NCBI RefSeq assembly: GCF_900566055.1
Contig: NZ_UPHQ01000226.1
Location: 1 to 64,000 of the forward strand
Source: Mycobacterium innocens
GTDB taxonomy: Bacteria > Actinomycetota > Actinomycetes > Mycobacteriales > Mycobacteriaceae
Length of the DNA stretch: 64,000 bases
Direction: 5' to 3'
Made by a program: the position numbers and the translations under genes. The notes under the pieces were generated by a model. It saw only the letters and a program-made list of their open reading frames with translations. It did not search any database and had not been told where the DNA came from. Positions 7,989-15,484 of the stretch are shown here, in pieces (position 1 is the stretch's first letter; each line of letters opens with the position of its first letter).

Positions 7989-8782
7989 CGACGAACTCCT
8001 TGCAGGTAGGGTTGGGCGGCCTCTCTCAGTGTATATACCCGATGCAGAAGCTCTGGGCCCACAGTTTGGTCGTGTTCTTCGAGCGCCATCGCCTCTGACA
8101 CCGCCACGAACCAGTCTCGCACGGGGGGACCGCCGCCAGCTTTAATATCCAACCCGAACCGAGATGTGACGCTTTCAACGGTGTAAGCCCATTCGTGCTG
8201 AACCTGCGTACGGAGTTGGACCTCGACAAGGCGCCCCTGATAGCGGACGATCACGTGCACTGCGCGGTAGCCGTCCGGTTTCGGCTGGACAACGTAATCC
8301 TTGGTTCTTACAGTGACTGGGTCTCCTGCATACCTCGATTGGACGCGCTGCACTTCGTCCAGGCTCCGCAGAACGGCGCGGCAGCCGCCGATGTCGTGCA
8401 TCCGGCCCAGATTCATCCCGGGCTCGCGGCTGAGCTTGTCGATGATCGTCGGAATGCGCTTCAGCCGCTGCGAGACCTCAATATGAGCGCAGCCCATTGT
8501 CGCGACGCGGGACCGCAGGCCCATTGTTGCGGCGCCGAGAGGACGAGCGTGCGCTGCGCGCCATGCTTCCAGGGTGTCGAGTGCGGCGAAGATCTGTTCG
8601 GGTGTGATTTCCCTGCCGGCGGAGGCCTTGACCCGATTCCCTGTCACGCGCACCTTGCGCAAGACGTCGCCCGCGCGGTTCACCGCGGAGACGCTCGGCA
8701 CAGACGCAGCCACGTCAGGGAACGCTACCGCCCTCGCTTGACGCCCGGCCCCCTGCTGAAGAAGCGACACGCCGGCTGCCAT
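7985..8782 (-). CDS. Stand-alone RelA/SpoT synthetase-domain protein (toxSAS-like)
   Basis: 265 residues. The synthetase domain spans about 85-215. It contains GRMHDIGGCRAVL with the metal-binding Asp130, the G-loop YVVQPKPDGYRAVH with Tyr172, and VEVQLRTQVQHEWAY with Glu188 and His196. There is no HD hydrolase and no TGS/ACT region, so it cannot degrade its product, unlike chromosomal Rel. Small single-domain members that are coupled to a small gene and carried on mobile elements are often toxSAS toxins. These make (p)ppApp or pyrophosphorylate tRNA 3' ends and act in anti-phage defence. An ordinary small alarmone synthetase is the alternative. The first 55 residues are poorly conserved and the start may lie inside. 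Confidence 0.82.
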   Translation of the reverse strand: MAAGVSLLQQGAGRQARAVAFPDVAASVPSVSAVNRAGDVLRKVRVTGNRVKASAGREITPEQIFAALDTLEAWRAAHARPLGAATMGLRSRVATMGCAHIEVSQRLKRIPTIIDKLSREPGMNLGRMHDIGGCRAVLRSLDEVQRVQSRYAGDPVTVRTKDYVVQPKPDGYRAVHVIVRYQGRLVEVQLRTQVQHEWAYTVESVTSRFGLDIKAGGGPPVRDWFVAVSEAMALEEHDQTVGPELLHRVYTLREAAQPYLQGVRR

Positions 8783-8856
8783 GTTCGCTACCAGCGAAAA
8801 CGCTGACGGCGCGTCTTCACCCCGGGTTGCCGGTGCCCGCCGATAGCGTTGTCGTC

Positions 8857-9717
8857 ATGGCGGTTACCGGCGTGCTCGACCTCGCCGACGCCCGCGCGAA
8901 ACTCGAGCGGGCGAAGGAGCTGCATGCCCAACTGGACGCCGCGATCAGCACATGGATCGACGGCGGTGGCGTCGAGGCGCAATCGCGACGGTCTGACCAG
9001 TTCGTCTGCTACAAGGGCTTCGCCAAGGTCAACGCCCTGCCATCAATCAACCTCGCACTCCGCGCGGGCGAAGTCCTCCACGCCCTGCGCTCGGCCCTCG
9101 ACTACACCGCATTCCAGATCTATCTGGCTGGCGGCGGCGCGCCGAACGGCGAGGGCGCGCATATGGTGGAGTTCCCGATCGTCGACGACCCGGCTAAATG
9201 GGACAGCACCGTGAAGCGGAAGGTGCCGGGCGCGTGGCCCGCGGCGGTGAAAGCACTGCGGGCGGTGCAGCAATTCAAACAGCCCCCGCCGCCATCAGGA
9301 CTTCCGCCAATCGCCCCGCTCCTTACGCGGTTGCGCATCCTCGGTGGGACCGACAAGCACCGCAACCTCAGCCTTGTCGCGACTGGTGCCTGGTCGGCCA
9401 GCGCGATATCACCTGCTATACAGCCGTGGTACAAGGTGGACATTCGCATCTACATGCCCGGTCCGTTGCTACCCCTCGAACCTGGGAAAAAGGTTGTGGT
9501 GTCCCAGGTGGCGGCCCACCCCGCCGGCCCTCACCACCATCCCGATGACACCTACACCTGGGCCTCGGGCATCCAGCTTGAAAAGCCGGCGCCGCCGGAA
9601 CTCAAGTTCGGATTCCGCGCCAACGACGGAACTGAAATCAACACACGGGAGCTGCCTACCGTGATCGACCTCGTGGAGTCGATCGTGCAACGGTTCGCCG
9701 TGTTGCCGGGCCCGTGA
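8857..9717 (+). CDS. Conserved hypothetical cargo protein of the element
   Basis: 286 residues from an ATG at 8857 (MAVTGVLDLADARAKLERAK); an in-frame start at 8827 would add ten residues. The N-terminal helix ARAKLERAKELHAQLDAAI is followed by LRAGEVLHALRSALDYTAFQ, a pattern found in a widespread uncharacterised actinobacterial and phage family with a later LGGTDKHRNLSL motif, also present here. There is no signal peptide and no membrane segment. It is divergent from the RelA/SpoT gene (74-base spacer), so the pair may share a regulatory region. Function is unknown; accessory cargo of the integrated element. Confidence 0.68.
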   Translation: MAVTGVLDLADARAKLERAKELHAQLDAAISTWIDGGGVEAQSRRSDQFVCYKGFAKVNALPSINLALRAGEVLHALRSALDYTAFQIYLAGGGAPNGEGAHMVEFPIVDDPAKWDSTVKRKVPGAWPAAVKALRAVQQFKQPPPPSGLPPIAPLLTRLRILGGTDKHRNLSLVATGAWSASAISPAIQPWYKVDIRIYMPGPLLPLEPGKKVVVSQVAAHPAGPHHHPDDTYTWASGIQLEKPAPPELKFGFRANDGTEINTRELPTVIDLVESIVQRFAVLPGP

Positions 9718-9822
9718 CCGTCGCGGCGCTAATCTTCGGCATCCTGGGCACCGTGCTGGCCGCCGGATCGAATCGAGCTGGCAGGTGTGGTCATGTACTT
9801 GCGCGGGAAACTCGCCCTACTA
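9714..9822 (+). pseudogene. Truncated small membrane-protein gene
   Basis: A GTG at 9714 overlaps the stop of the preceding gene (GTGA) and begins MTVAALIFGILGTVLAAGS, a convincing N-terminal membrane helix. After about 19 codons the frame loses sense. A shifted frame can be read as WQVW and then YLRGKLALL, and then homology passes into a reversed phage fragment. I read it as the stump of a coupled downstream gene cut by a frameshift or deletion. Confidence 0.45.
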
Positions 9823-10105
9823 TCCGGGCGCGCCGATCGCGCCTCGGAGCACGTGCATCAATGCGTCCGACCGATCCAACTGCTGCGCCTTGTGGATGCG
9901 GGTTCGATCAGGCAGCGCCACCGCATCCCAGTGCTTGCGGCGCGCCGCGGTGATCTTGCCCCGGTTTACGGCGTCATCCACCGCTGCCTCGATCTTGGCC
10001 TTGGTGCCTGCGGCGGCGATGCGGCGGCCCTCCTGGGCGTCGCGCTTCAACGCCGCCAGGGTGTCGGCGTCCAGCAGTTCCAGGCCGTGTTTCTTCGCGG
10101 CCGTT
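9820..10105 (-). pseudogene. Phage capsid-protease/scaffold C-terminal fragment
   Basis: On the minus strand the frame ending at 9820 carries KKHGLELLDADTLAALKRDA, then VDDAVNRGKITAARRKHWDAV. The alternating helical pattern and the phrase DDAVxxGKITxARRxHW are typical of C-termini of mycobacteriophage and actinophage capsid-maturation proteases. The codons upstream of about 10105 are simply antisense to the integrase remnant, so the gene is truncated at that junction. It is a relic of a prophage structural module. Confidence 0.5.
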
Positions 10106-10279
10106 AGCGCTGGCGCCAACGTCAAGGCGGTGCAACGCAAGTTGGGCCACGCGAAGGCCAGCATGACGCTCGATGTGTACGCCGACCTGTTCGACGAAGA
10201 CCTAGACGCTGTTGCCGCGAACTTGGACGCGGCAATCAAATCTGCTGCGGCACGCCTGCGGCAGGCGCCCGTCTCGTAG
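10106..10279 (+). pseudogene. C-terminal remnant of a tyrosine integrase
   Basis: The last 56 codons of the frame ending at 10279 read AGANVKAVQRKLGHAKASMT followed by LDVYADLF. This is the classic end of a phage tyrosine recombinase, including the LGH motif and the nucleophilic Tyr of DVYADLF. All upstream catalytic parts (first Arg, HxxR) are missing, so it is inactive. It ends 35 bases from the 3' end of tRNA-Ala, exactly where integrases of tRNA-integrated elements sit. Confidence 0.82.
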
Positions 10280-10302
10280 CCCATCGGGAAGGAAAAACCG
10301 CT

Positions 10303-10357
10303 GCTCAAACTGTGTGGAGCTAAGGGGATTCGAACCCCTGACCTACTCGATGCGAAC
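10303..10357 (-). repeat. Proximal attachment site overlapping tRNA-Ala 3' half
   Basis: This is the functional-tRNA copy of the 55-56 base direct repeat also found at 7241-7296. It covers the 3' half of the tRNA from the anticodon loop outward plus 12 bases beyond the discriminator base, GCTCAAACTGTG on the plus strand. Confidence 0.75.
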
Positions 10358-10387
10358 GAGTCGCGCTACCAACTGCGCCATAGCCCC
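10315..10387 (-). tRNA. tRNA-Ala (anticodon CGC)
   Basis: 73 bases. The acceptor arms GGGGCTA and TAGCTCC pair with one G-U, the D-arm contains AGTTGGTA, the anticodon loop TTCGCAT gives CGC (reads GCG, alanine), the variable loop is AGGTC and the T-arm is AGGGG-TTCGAAT-CCCCT. Discriminator is A; CCA is not encoded. It is the insertion target of the adjacent element and remains intact. Confidence 0.95.
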
Positions 10388-10438
10388 TGATCGCTAGCAG
10401 GCTACCAGCCGCGGCAGCCGATGACCGAACTGCCGGGG

Positions 10439-11593
10439 CTACTGACCGACGGCGCGGGGTAGATCGCGCGACCACCCGTAGTGTCGCATCGGGACCGCGC
10501 TGTCCAGGTGCTCGAAGATCGGGTCCTCGTCGTCGATTTCCAGGACCACCGCGCCGGGACGCCGCAGCCGGGACGGCACCACGTCGTAGTCACGGTCATG
10601 AGCGTTCTCCACGCCGACCCGCGCCCGCGCCATCCGATGCATCCGGCGACGTCGGACCTTCTCCTCGATCCGGGTCTGCCGGCGCAAATAGGCTAGGTAG
10701 AGCGTCGTGACGACGGTGGCGCTACCGCACAACCACCATGCCAGCGGCGTCACCTCGAAGGCCGCAACCGCCGAGCCCACCAGGACCAACGCCATCGCCA
10801 TCAGCATGCGTTTGCGAAACGCGTACTTGCGCGCGCTCACCGCGGCGGCGGTCTTGGTGTCGAACCGGCGCCGCCGTGAGGCACCGGGGGTGAAACTCGC
10901 CGGCGCGTCATGGTCGTCCTGGGGATCCTCCGCGGGTTCCAAACCGGACGAGTCCTCGACGTATTCGTATTCGTCGTCCGCACGGCCGGCACGATCGGCA
11001 TGCTCCTGGTCGCCGGCCCGCACAGCGAACAGTTCTGCGGTGTCGAGTTCGGACTCGTCAGCGGCGTCGTCCCCGATGGCGGGTTCGTCCGCAGCGGATC
11101 GGCCATCGACTGCCAGCGGCGTGGGCTCGGCCATTCGGGCGCTGTCCCCGACCGGAAGCGCTCCCGCAGTCTCCTCGACCACCTCGACGTCCAGGTAATC
11201 CGGCCTGTCGGCCTCGGTTTCGCCAGCCGCGCTCGCGTCGCCAACCTTCAAGACGACCGCCCCCGGGCGGCTGACATCCGGGGCAACCTCGGCGTCCTTC
11301 GCCACGTCATGGACCGGAGCGGTGTCCTGATCGTCGTCGTCGTCGGCCTGGCCGACGGGCTCGGTGCCCCAGTCTTCCTCGGGCTTCCAGTGGGGGTCGC
11401 TGCGATGACCGGCGGCCGGACCCGTGCGCTTGAGCAGCCGCGCACTGGCGCCGCCGTTGAGCACCCGGGTCGCCAAGGCGACGTCGCTGGTGCGCCGCAC
11501 CGCGTCGCGTTTGCTGATGAGCATGGGCACCAGCACGAACAGCCAGAGCACCACGAGCGATATCCACAAGAGCGACTGCGGGATGCTTGGCAT
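10439..11593 (-). CDS. GlpR/SepX-like divisome membrane protein (Rv0996 type)
   Basis: 384 residues. An N-terminal TM helix (SLLWISLVVLWLFVLVPMLI) is followed by a basic patch, a long acidic low-complexity central region (about 80-220), two further hydrophobic segments (about 265-310) and a basic C-terminal tail containing RIEEKVRRRRMHRMARA. This matches Rv0996. Homologues are SepX in Streptomyces and GlpR in Corynebacterium, the latter the membrane receptor of the gephyrin-like protein Glp in cell division. The MoeA/Glp gene lies two genes upstream, on the same strand, which supports a shared role. Confidence 0.78.
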   Translation of the reverse strand: MPSIPQSLLWISLVVLWLFVLVPMLISKRDAVRRTSDVALATRVLNGGASARLLKRTGPAAGHRSDPHWKPEEDWGTEPVGQADDDDDQDTAPVHDVAKDAEVAPDVSRPGAVVLKVGDASAAGETEADRPDYLDVEVVEETAGALPVGDSARMAEPTPLAVDGRSAADEPAIGDDAADESELDTAELFAVRAGDQEHADRAGRADDEYEYVEDSSGLEPAEDPQDDHDAPASFTPGASRRRRFDTKTAAAVSARKYAFRKRMLMAMALVLVGSAVAAFEVTPLAWWLCGSATVVTTLYLAYLRRQTRIEEKVRRRRMHRMARARVGVENAHDRDYDVVPSRLRRPGAVVLEIDDEDPIFEHLDSAVPMRHYGWSRDLPRAVGQ

Positions 11594-11782
11594 GGTGACC
11601 TGCTCCTTTCTCCATGCGGCAGATCGTTGGCCAATGCGGCCGGTTCATGCGCCTTAGGCAATTACACACCTGTAATTTGCCTCTCACAAGCACCATTAGT
11701 CACACGTGTCGCGTCAGCCACACTTTTCCCGACCAACGGCGGCCGGCCCGAGCCCTGCTGAATCGCACCCTGCGGCGCCGGA

Positions 11783-12436
11783 TCAGGGCAAACTCGCCCG
11801 GCCGGCGCGGATCAGCCTCGACACCACCGACCCGTCGACCTCTTCGATGGTGATCGCCACCAGCAGGTGGTCGCGCCATGCCGAGTCGACCTCGAGGTAA
11901 CGGCGCAACAGCCCCTCCTCGCGAAAACCGACCTTTGCCAAAACGGCACGGCTGGCGACATTCTCCGGACGCACGGTGGCCTCCACCCGATGCAATCCCA
12001 CCCGGCCGAAGCAGTGGTCGAGGCCCAGCGCCAAGGCTCCGGTGGCCACCCCGCCACCGGTATGCGTGCTCGGTACCCAGTAGCCGATCCAGGCCGATCG
12101 CAGCGCCCCGTGAGTGACGTTGCCAATGGTCAATTGACCGCAGAACTTCCCGTCGAGCTCGATGACGTAGGGCAGCATGCGGCCTTTGCGCGCCTCAGAA
12201 CGCAGACCCGAACACACCGCCGGCCAGGCGGCGACCGAATGCCGGAGCGCCCAGTCACCTTCCGCGCTGGGCTCCCACGGCTCCAGGTGGGCACGATCGG
12301 CCATCCGGATCCGGCTCCACTGGGCGCCGTCGCGCATCCGGACCGGTCGCAACCGGATCACTCCCGCCCTGACCCGCAGCGGCCCGACGTTCATCGGCCA
12401 CCCGGGATGCCGGTAACTCGAGCGCAACAGGTTCAC
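11783..12436 (-). CDS. rimJ: RimJ-like GNAT N-acetyltransferase
   Basis: 217 residues with the RimJ/RimL-type GNAT fold. RLRPVRMRDGAQW is at the N-terminus, followed by an acetyl-CoA-binding segment around GYWVPSTHTGGGVATGAL, and LHRVEATVRPENVASRAVLAKVGF with the family's NxxSxxxxxKxGF pattern. It is predicted to acetylate protein N-terminal or small-molecule amines; the ribosomal-protein target is only inherited from the family name. It sits between moeA1/glp and the GlpR-like gene on the same strand, as Rv0995 does between Rv0994 and Rv0996. Confidence 0.85.
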   Translation of the reverse strand: MNLLRSSYRHPGWPMNVGPLRVRAGVIRLRPVRMRDGAQWSRIRMADRAHLEPWEPSAEGDWALRHSVAAWPAVCSGLRSEARKGRMLPYVIELDGKFCGQLTIGNVTHGALRSAWIGYWVPSTHTGGGVATGALALGLDHCFGRVGLHRVEATVRPENVASRAVLAKVGFREEGLLRRYLEVDSAWRDHLLVAITIEEVDGSVVSRLIRAGRASLP

Positions 12437-12457
12437 AAGAAGGTGCCGCGGTTGCGC

Positions 12458-13747
12458 CTAGCCGTGCTGGGCCAGGAAGGCGACGTCGACGATCTCGCCG
12501 GTGCGTATCTGCTCTGCTCCGGTGGGAACCACAACCAGACAGTTGGCCTCGGCCAAGGTGGCCAGCAGGTGCGACGATCCGCCCGCGGCCCCGCCCAGCG
12601 CCTGCACCAGGTACTCGCCACTGTCCTGATCGCGCATCAGCTGACCGCGCAGGTAACCCTTGCGCCCCGCCACCGAGGTAATCGGCGACAAGGTGCGGGC
12701 CTGCACGATCCGGCGCATCGGCTGCCGCTTGCCCAGCGACAGCCGGATCAGCGGCCGGACCATCACCTCGAAAACCACCAGCGCGCTGACCGGATTGGCC
12801 GGCAGCAGAAACGTCGGAACCCGATCCCGCCCCAGCTGCCCGAACCCCTGGACAGATCCGGGATGCATCGCGACGCGGACGACTTCCATCTCGCCGAGTT
12901 CGGACAGCACCGAGCGCACCGCTTCGGCGGCCGCGCCGCCGACTCCGCCGGCGATCACCACCAGCTCCGCGCGGTTGAGCTGACCCTCGACGATCTCGCC
13001 GAGTTCCTTGGGGTTGTTGCTGACGATGCCGACCCGGTTCACCTCGGCCCCGGCATCCCGGCCGGCGGCGGCCAGGGCGTAGGAGTTGACGTCATACACC
13101 TGCCCGTTGCCCGGGGTCCGACAGATGTCGACCAGCTCGCCACCGACGGCCATGACCGACAGCCGCGGACGCGGGTGCACCAGCACCCGTTCCCGGCCCA
13201 CCGCGGCCAGCAGCCCCACCTGCGCCGGGCCGATGATGGTGCCGGCCCGCACCGCAACGTCACCGGGCTGCACATCGTCACCGGCATGGCGCACATAGGC
13301 ACCCGACGGCGCGCCGCGCAGCACCCGCACCCGCGACATCCCACCGTCGGTCCACCGCAACGGCAGCACGGTATCGGCCAAGGTGGGCAGCGGGGCCCCG
13401 GTCTGCACCCGGGCCGCCTGGCGCGGCTGCAGCCTCGTCGGGGTGCGCGCACCCGCTTCGATGGTGCCCATCACCGGCAGGGTCACCACGTCGCGATCGT
13501 CAAGAGTGGCGTCGTCGGCCAACAGCTCGGCGCCCACGGCTCCGAGGTTTTGGCCGACACCCATCACGTCGACGCTGCGCACCGCGTAGCCGTCGATCGC
13601 GGCCTGGTCAAAACCGGGCAGCGGGCGCTCGGTCACCACTTCTTCGGCGCACATCAAACCCTGCGCCTCGGCAATGGCAACACGGATCGGTCTCGGGGCT
13701 ACCGCGGCGGCCGATATCCGGGCCTGCTGCTCCTCCACAGAACGCAC
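12458..13747 (-). CDS. moeA1: MoeA1/Glp, gephyrin-like molybdopterin molybdotransferase
   Basis: 429 residues, full length for MoeA. Domain order is the N-terminal linker and beta domain with FDQAAIDGYAVRS, the MoCF/MPT-binding domain with VIAGGVGGAAAEAV, and the C-terminal beta-barrel. In typical MoeA the second motif reads GGxSxG; here it is GGVGGA, so a Ser is absent. MoeA inserts molybdate into adenylylated molybdopterin. Corynebacterial Glp, of the same family, instead binds FtsZ and the receptor GlpR. Neighbourhood (rimJ and the GlpR-like gene downstream, galU upstream) favours the Glp-type role, which is an inference. Confidence 0.85.
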   Translation of the reverse strand: MRSVEEQQARISAAAVAPRPIRVAIAEAQGLMCAEEVVTERPLPGFDQAAIDGYAVRSVDVMGVGQNLGAVGAELLADDATLDDRDVVTLPVMGTIEAGARTPTRLQPRQAARVQTGAPLPTLADTVLPLRWTDGGMSRVRVLRGAPSGAYVRHAGDDVQPGDVAVRAGTIIGPAQVGLLAAVGRERVLVHPRPRLSVMAVGGELVDICRTPGNGQVYDVNSYALAAAGRDAGAEVNRVGIVSNNPKELGEIVEGQLNRAELVVIAGGVGGAAAEAVRSVLSELGEMEVVRVAMHPGSVQGFGQLGRDRVPTFLLPANPVSALVVFEVMVRPLIRLSLGKRQPMRRIVQARTLSPITSVAGRKGYLRGQLMRDQDSGEYLVQALGGAAGGSSHLLATLAEANCLVVVPTGAEQIRTGEIVDVAFLAQHG

Positions 13748-13832
13748 AGCGCGCCTTTCCGTCGAGCCAGGTGGGCGAGCTGGACCCGACCACCCGGGTC
13801 GCCCCGAGGGCGGGTCGCCCCACGCTGCCCGG

Positions 13833-14741
13833 CTACTGCTCGGTCAGACCCAATCGCGCCACCAACCATCGCCGCAACTCCGGGCCGTAATCGTCACGAT
13901 CCAATGCAAAGTCAACCGCAGCCTTGAGGTAGCCGCCGGGATTTCCCAAGTCGTGTCGGGATCCCCGGTGCACGACCACGTGCACCGGATGGCCCTCGGC
14001 GATCAGCAGCGCAATGGCGTCGGTGAGCTGAACTTCCCCGCCCGCGCCGCGGTCGATGCGGCGCAACGCATCGAAGATCGCCCGGTCGAGCACATAGCGA
14101 CCGGCCGCCGCGTACATCGACGGGGCGGCCTGCGCCTTGGGCTTTTCGACCATCCCCTTGACCCTCAGCACGTCGGCCATCTCGGCATCCGGGGCCGGTT
14201 CGACGTCGAAGACCCCGTAGGCGCTGATCTCCTCGGGCGTCACCTCGATGGCGCACAACACCGTGCCGCCCAGCCGGGCCCGAACCTTCGACATGGTCTT
14301 CAGCACCCCGGTCGGCAGCACCAGGTCATCGGGCAGCAGCACCGCGACGGCGTCCTCGTCGGCCGCCAGCGCGGGCTCGACGCAGCCGATGGCGTGTCCG
14401 AGTCCCAGCGGCTCGGACTGCACCACGGACTCCACCTTGATCAGCTCCGGAGCGCGGCGCACCTTGGCCAGCATGGCCGTCTTGCCGCGGGCCTCGAGGG
14501 TGCCCTCGAGCACCAGGTCCTCGACGAAATGGGCGACCACACTGTCCTTGCCCTCGGAGGTGACGATCACCAGGCGCTCGGCACCGGCGGCAGCCGCCTC
14601 GGCGGCCACCAGCTCGATTCCGGGCGTGTCGACCACCGGCAGCAGCTCCTTGGGCACCGTCTTGGTCGCGGGCAGAAACCGCGTGCCCAGGCCGGCTGCC
14701 GGGACGATCGCCGTGAAAGGGACCGGAACATCTGATGACAT
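13833..14741 (-). CDS. galU: UTP-glucose-1-phosphate uridylyltransferase GalU
   Basis: 302 residues. The nucleotide-binding signature AAGLGTRFLPATKTVPKELL is at residues 14-33, followed by VDTPGIELVAAEA; later LPDDLVLPTG, GVFDVEP and LTDAIALLIAEGHPVHVVVH complete the fold. It makes UDP-glucose from UTP and glucose-1-phosphate in the cytoplasm, feeding trehalose, glucan and cell-wall glycan synthesis. It ends 85 bases before moeA1 and is divergent from the folate cyclo-ligase gene. Confidence 0.95.
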   Translation of the reverse strand: MSSDVPVPFTAIVPAAGLGTRFLPATKTVPKELLPVVDTPGIELVAAEAAAAGAERLVIVTSEGKDSVVAHFVEDLVLEGTLEARGKTAMLAKVRRAPELIKVESVVQSEPLGLGHAIGCVEPALAADEDAVAVLLPDDLVLPTGVLKTMSKVRARLGGTVLCAIEVTPEEISAYGVFDVEPAPDAEMADVLRVKGMVEKPKAQAAPSMYAAAGRYVLDRAIFDALRRIDRGAGGEVQLTDAIALLIAEGHPVHVVVHRGSRHDLGNPGGYLKAAVDFALDRDDYGPELRRWLVARLGLTEQ

Positions 14742-14818
14742 CGTTCACACGATAACTCTCACCGGATTTGCCGGGTGGGTTCGGAGTGGCGAAATCCCGG
14801 CCTGTCATCGTTGTGGGC

Positions 14819-15415
14819 GTGACAAGCGCGGGCAAGGCAGCGTTGCGGCGACGGGTGCTGGCCGCGCGTCGCCTGGTTGCCGACGACGTCCGGGCCACCG
14901 AGGCTGGGCTGTTCACCCGGCACCTGGAGCCGTTGGTGAGCGGCCGCACCACGGTCTGCGCCTATGTGCCGGTGGGCGGCGAGCCCGGGTCGATGGACAT
15001 GCTCATGGCATTGCGGCACCGCGCGGCACGGGTGCTGTTGCCGGTGGCACGGGTGGCCGCGGACAACGTTCCGTTGCTGCTGTTGTGGGGTGAGTACCGC
15101 CCCGGCGAGCTGGTGCGGGGCCGGTGGGGATTGCTGGAGCCGCCCGAGCCCTGGCTGCCGGAATCGGCTGTGGCCGAGGCCAGCCTGGTAGTCGTGCCGG
15201 CGCTGGCCGTGGACCGCCGGGGCGTGCGGCTGGGCAAGGGGCGTGGCTTCTACGACCGCTCACTGGCTGGGATAAGCCCGCACACACGGCTGATTGCGCT
15301 GATCCGCGACGAGGAATTGGTCGACGAGCTGCCGCAGGAAGCACACGACGTGCGAATGACCCACGTCATCACGCCCGCACGCGGATTGATCGCGCTCCCG
15401 TGTGGGAATGACTGA
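14819..15415 (+). CDS. 5-formyltetrahydrofolate cyclo-ligase
   Basis: 198 residues from a GTG at 14819 (MTSAGKAALRRRVLAARRLV). The frame is open to 14768, but this start gives the usual family length and begins just before the conserved KxxLRxxxLxxRR helix. The signature GVRLGKGRGFYDRSL binds ATP and substrate, and VPALAVDRRG precedes it. The enzyme converts 5-formyl-THF to 5,10-methenyl-THF with ATP. It corresponds to Rv0992c, divergent from galU by 77 bases. Confidence 0.9.
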   Translation: MTSAGKAALRRRVLAARRLVADDVRATEAGLFTRHLEPLVSGRTTVCAYVPVGGEPGSMDMLMALRHRAARVLLPVARVAADNVPLLLLWGEYRPGELVRGRWGLLEPPEPWLPESAVAEASLVVVPALAVDRRGVRLGKGRGFYDRSLAGISPHTRLIALIRDEELVDELPQEAHDVRMTHVITPARGLIALPCGND

Positions 15416-15430
15416 TGTCACGTGGTGGTT

Positions 15431-15457
15431 CTAGCACTTGAGATAGTAGAGTGCTAG
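15431..15457. promoter_or_regulatory. CIRCE-type HrcA operator
   Basis: CTAGCACTT (15431-15439), a nine-base spacer, then GAGTGCTAG (15449-15457). The CIRCE consensus bound by HrcA is TTAGCACTC-N9-GAGTGCTAA, so spacing is exact and the arms match closely. It lies 27 bases before the GTG of the zinc-ribbon gene, where repressor binding would block transcription. The M. tuberculosis orthologue Rv0991c is known to belong to the heat-shock HrcA regulon. Confidence 0.88.
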
Positions 15458-15484
15458 CCCAAGCCGCATTATCCGGAGGTTCTT

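Larger units (their letters stand above)
7241..10357. mobile_element. Decayed integrative element/prophage remnant in tRNA-Ala
   Basis: About 3.1 kb bounded by direct repeats of the tRNA-Ala 3' half (7241-7296 and 10303-10357). Inside are, in order, degraded DNA, the candidate antitoxin, the RelA/SpoT-domain gene, a hypothetical cargo gene, a truncated membrane-protein gene, a reversed capsid-protease fragment and an integrase C-terminus next to the intact tRNA. Structural and integration genes are destroyed while the RelA/SpoT pair and one cargo gene stay open, which suggests selection on the cargo. Confidence 0.75.

Noticed and set aside
8195..8806. Plus-strand 203-residue open frame opposite the RelA/SpoT gene
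   Set aside because: It is antisense to the conserved synthetase motifs and has no homologous features.
9820..10308. A single 162-residue minus-strand gene
   Set aside because: Only the C-terminal half looks like protein (capsid-protease-like). The N-terminal half is antisense to the integrase remnant, so the frame is a chance fusion of two relics.
11867..13927. A 686-residue plus-strand open frame antisense to moeA1
   Set aside because: Its composition is His/Arg/Gln/Pro-rich with no motifs, typical of the reverse strand of GC-rich genes. The minus strand encodes a full MoeA with conserved motifs.
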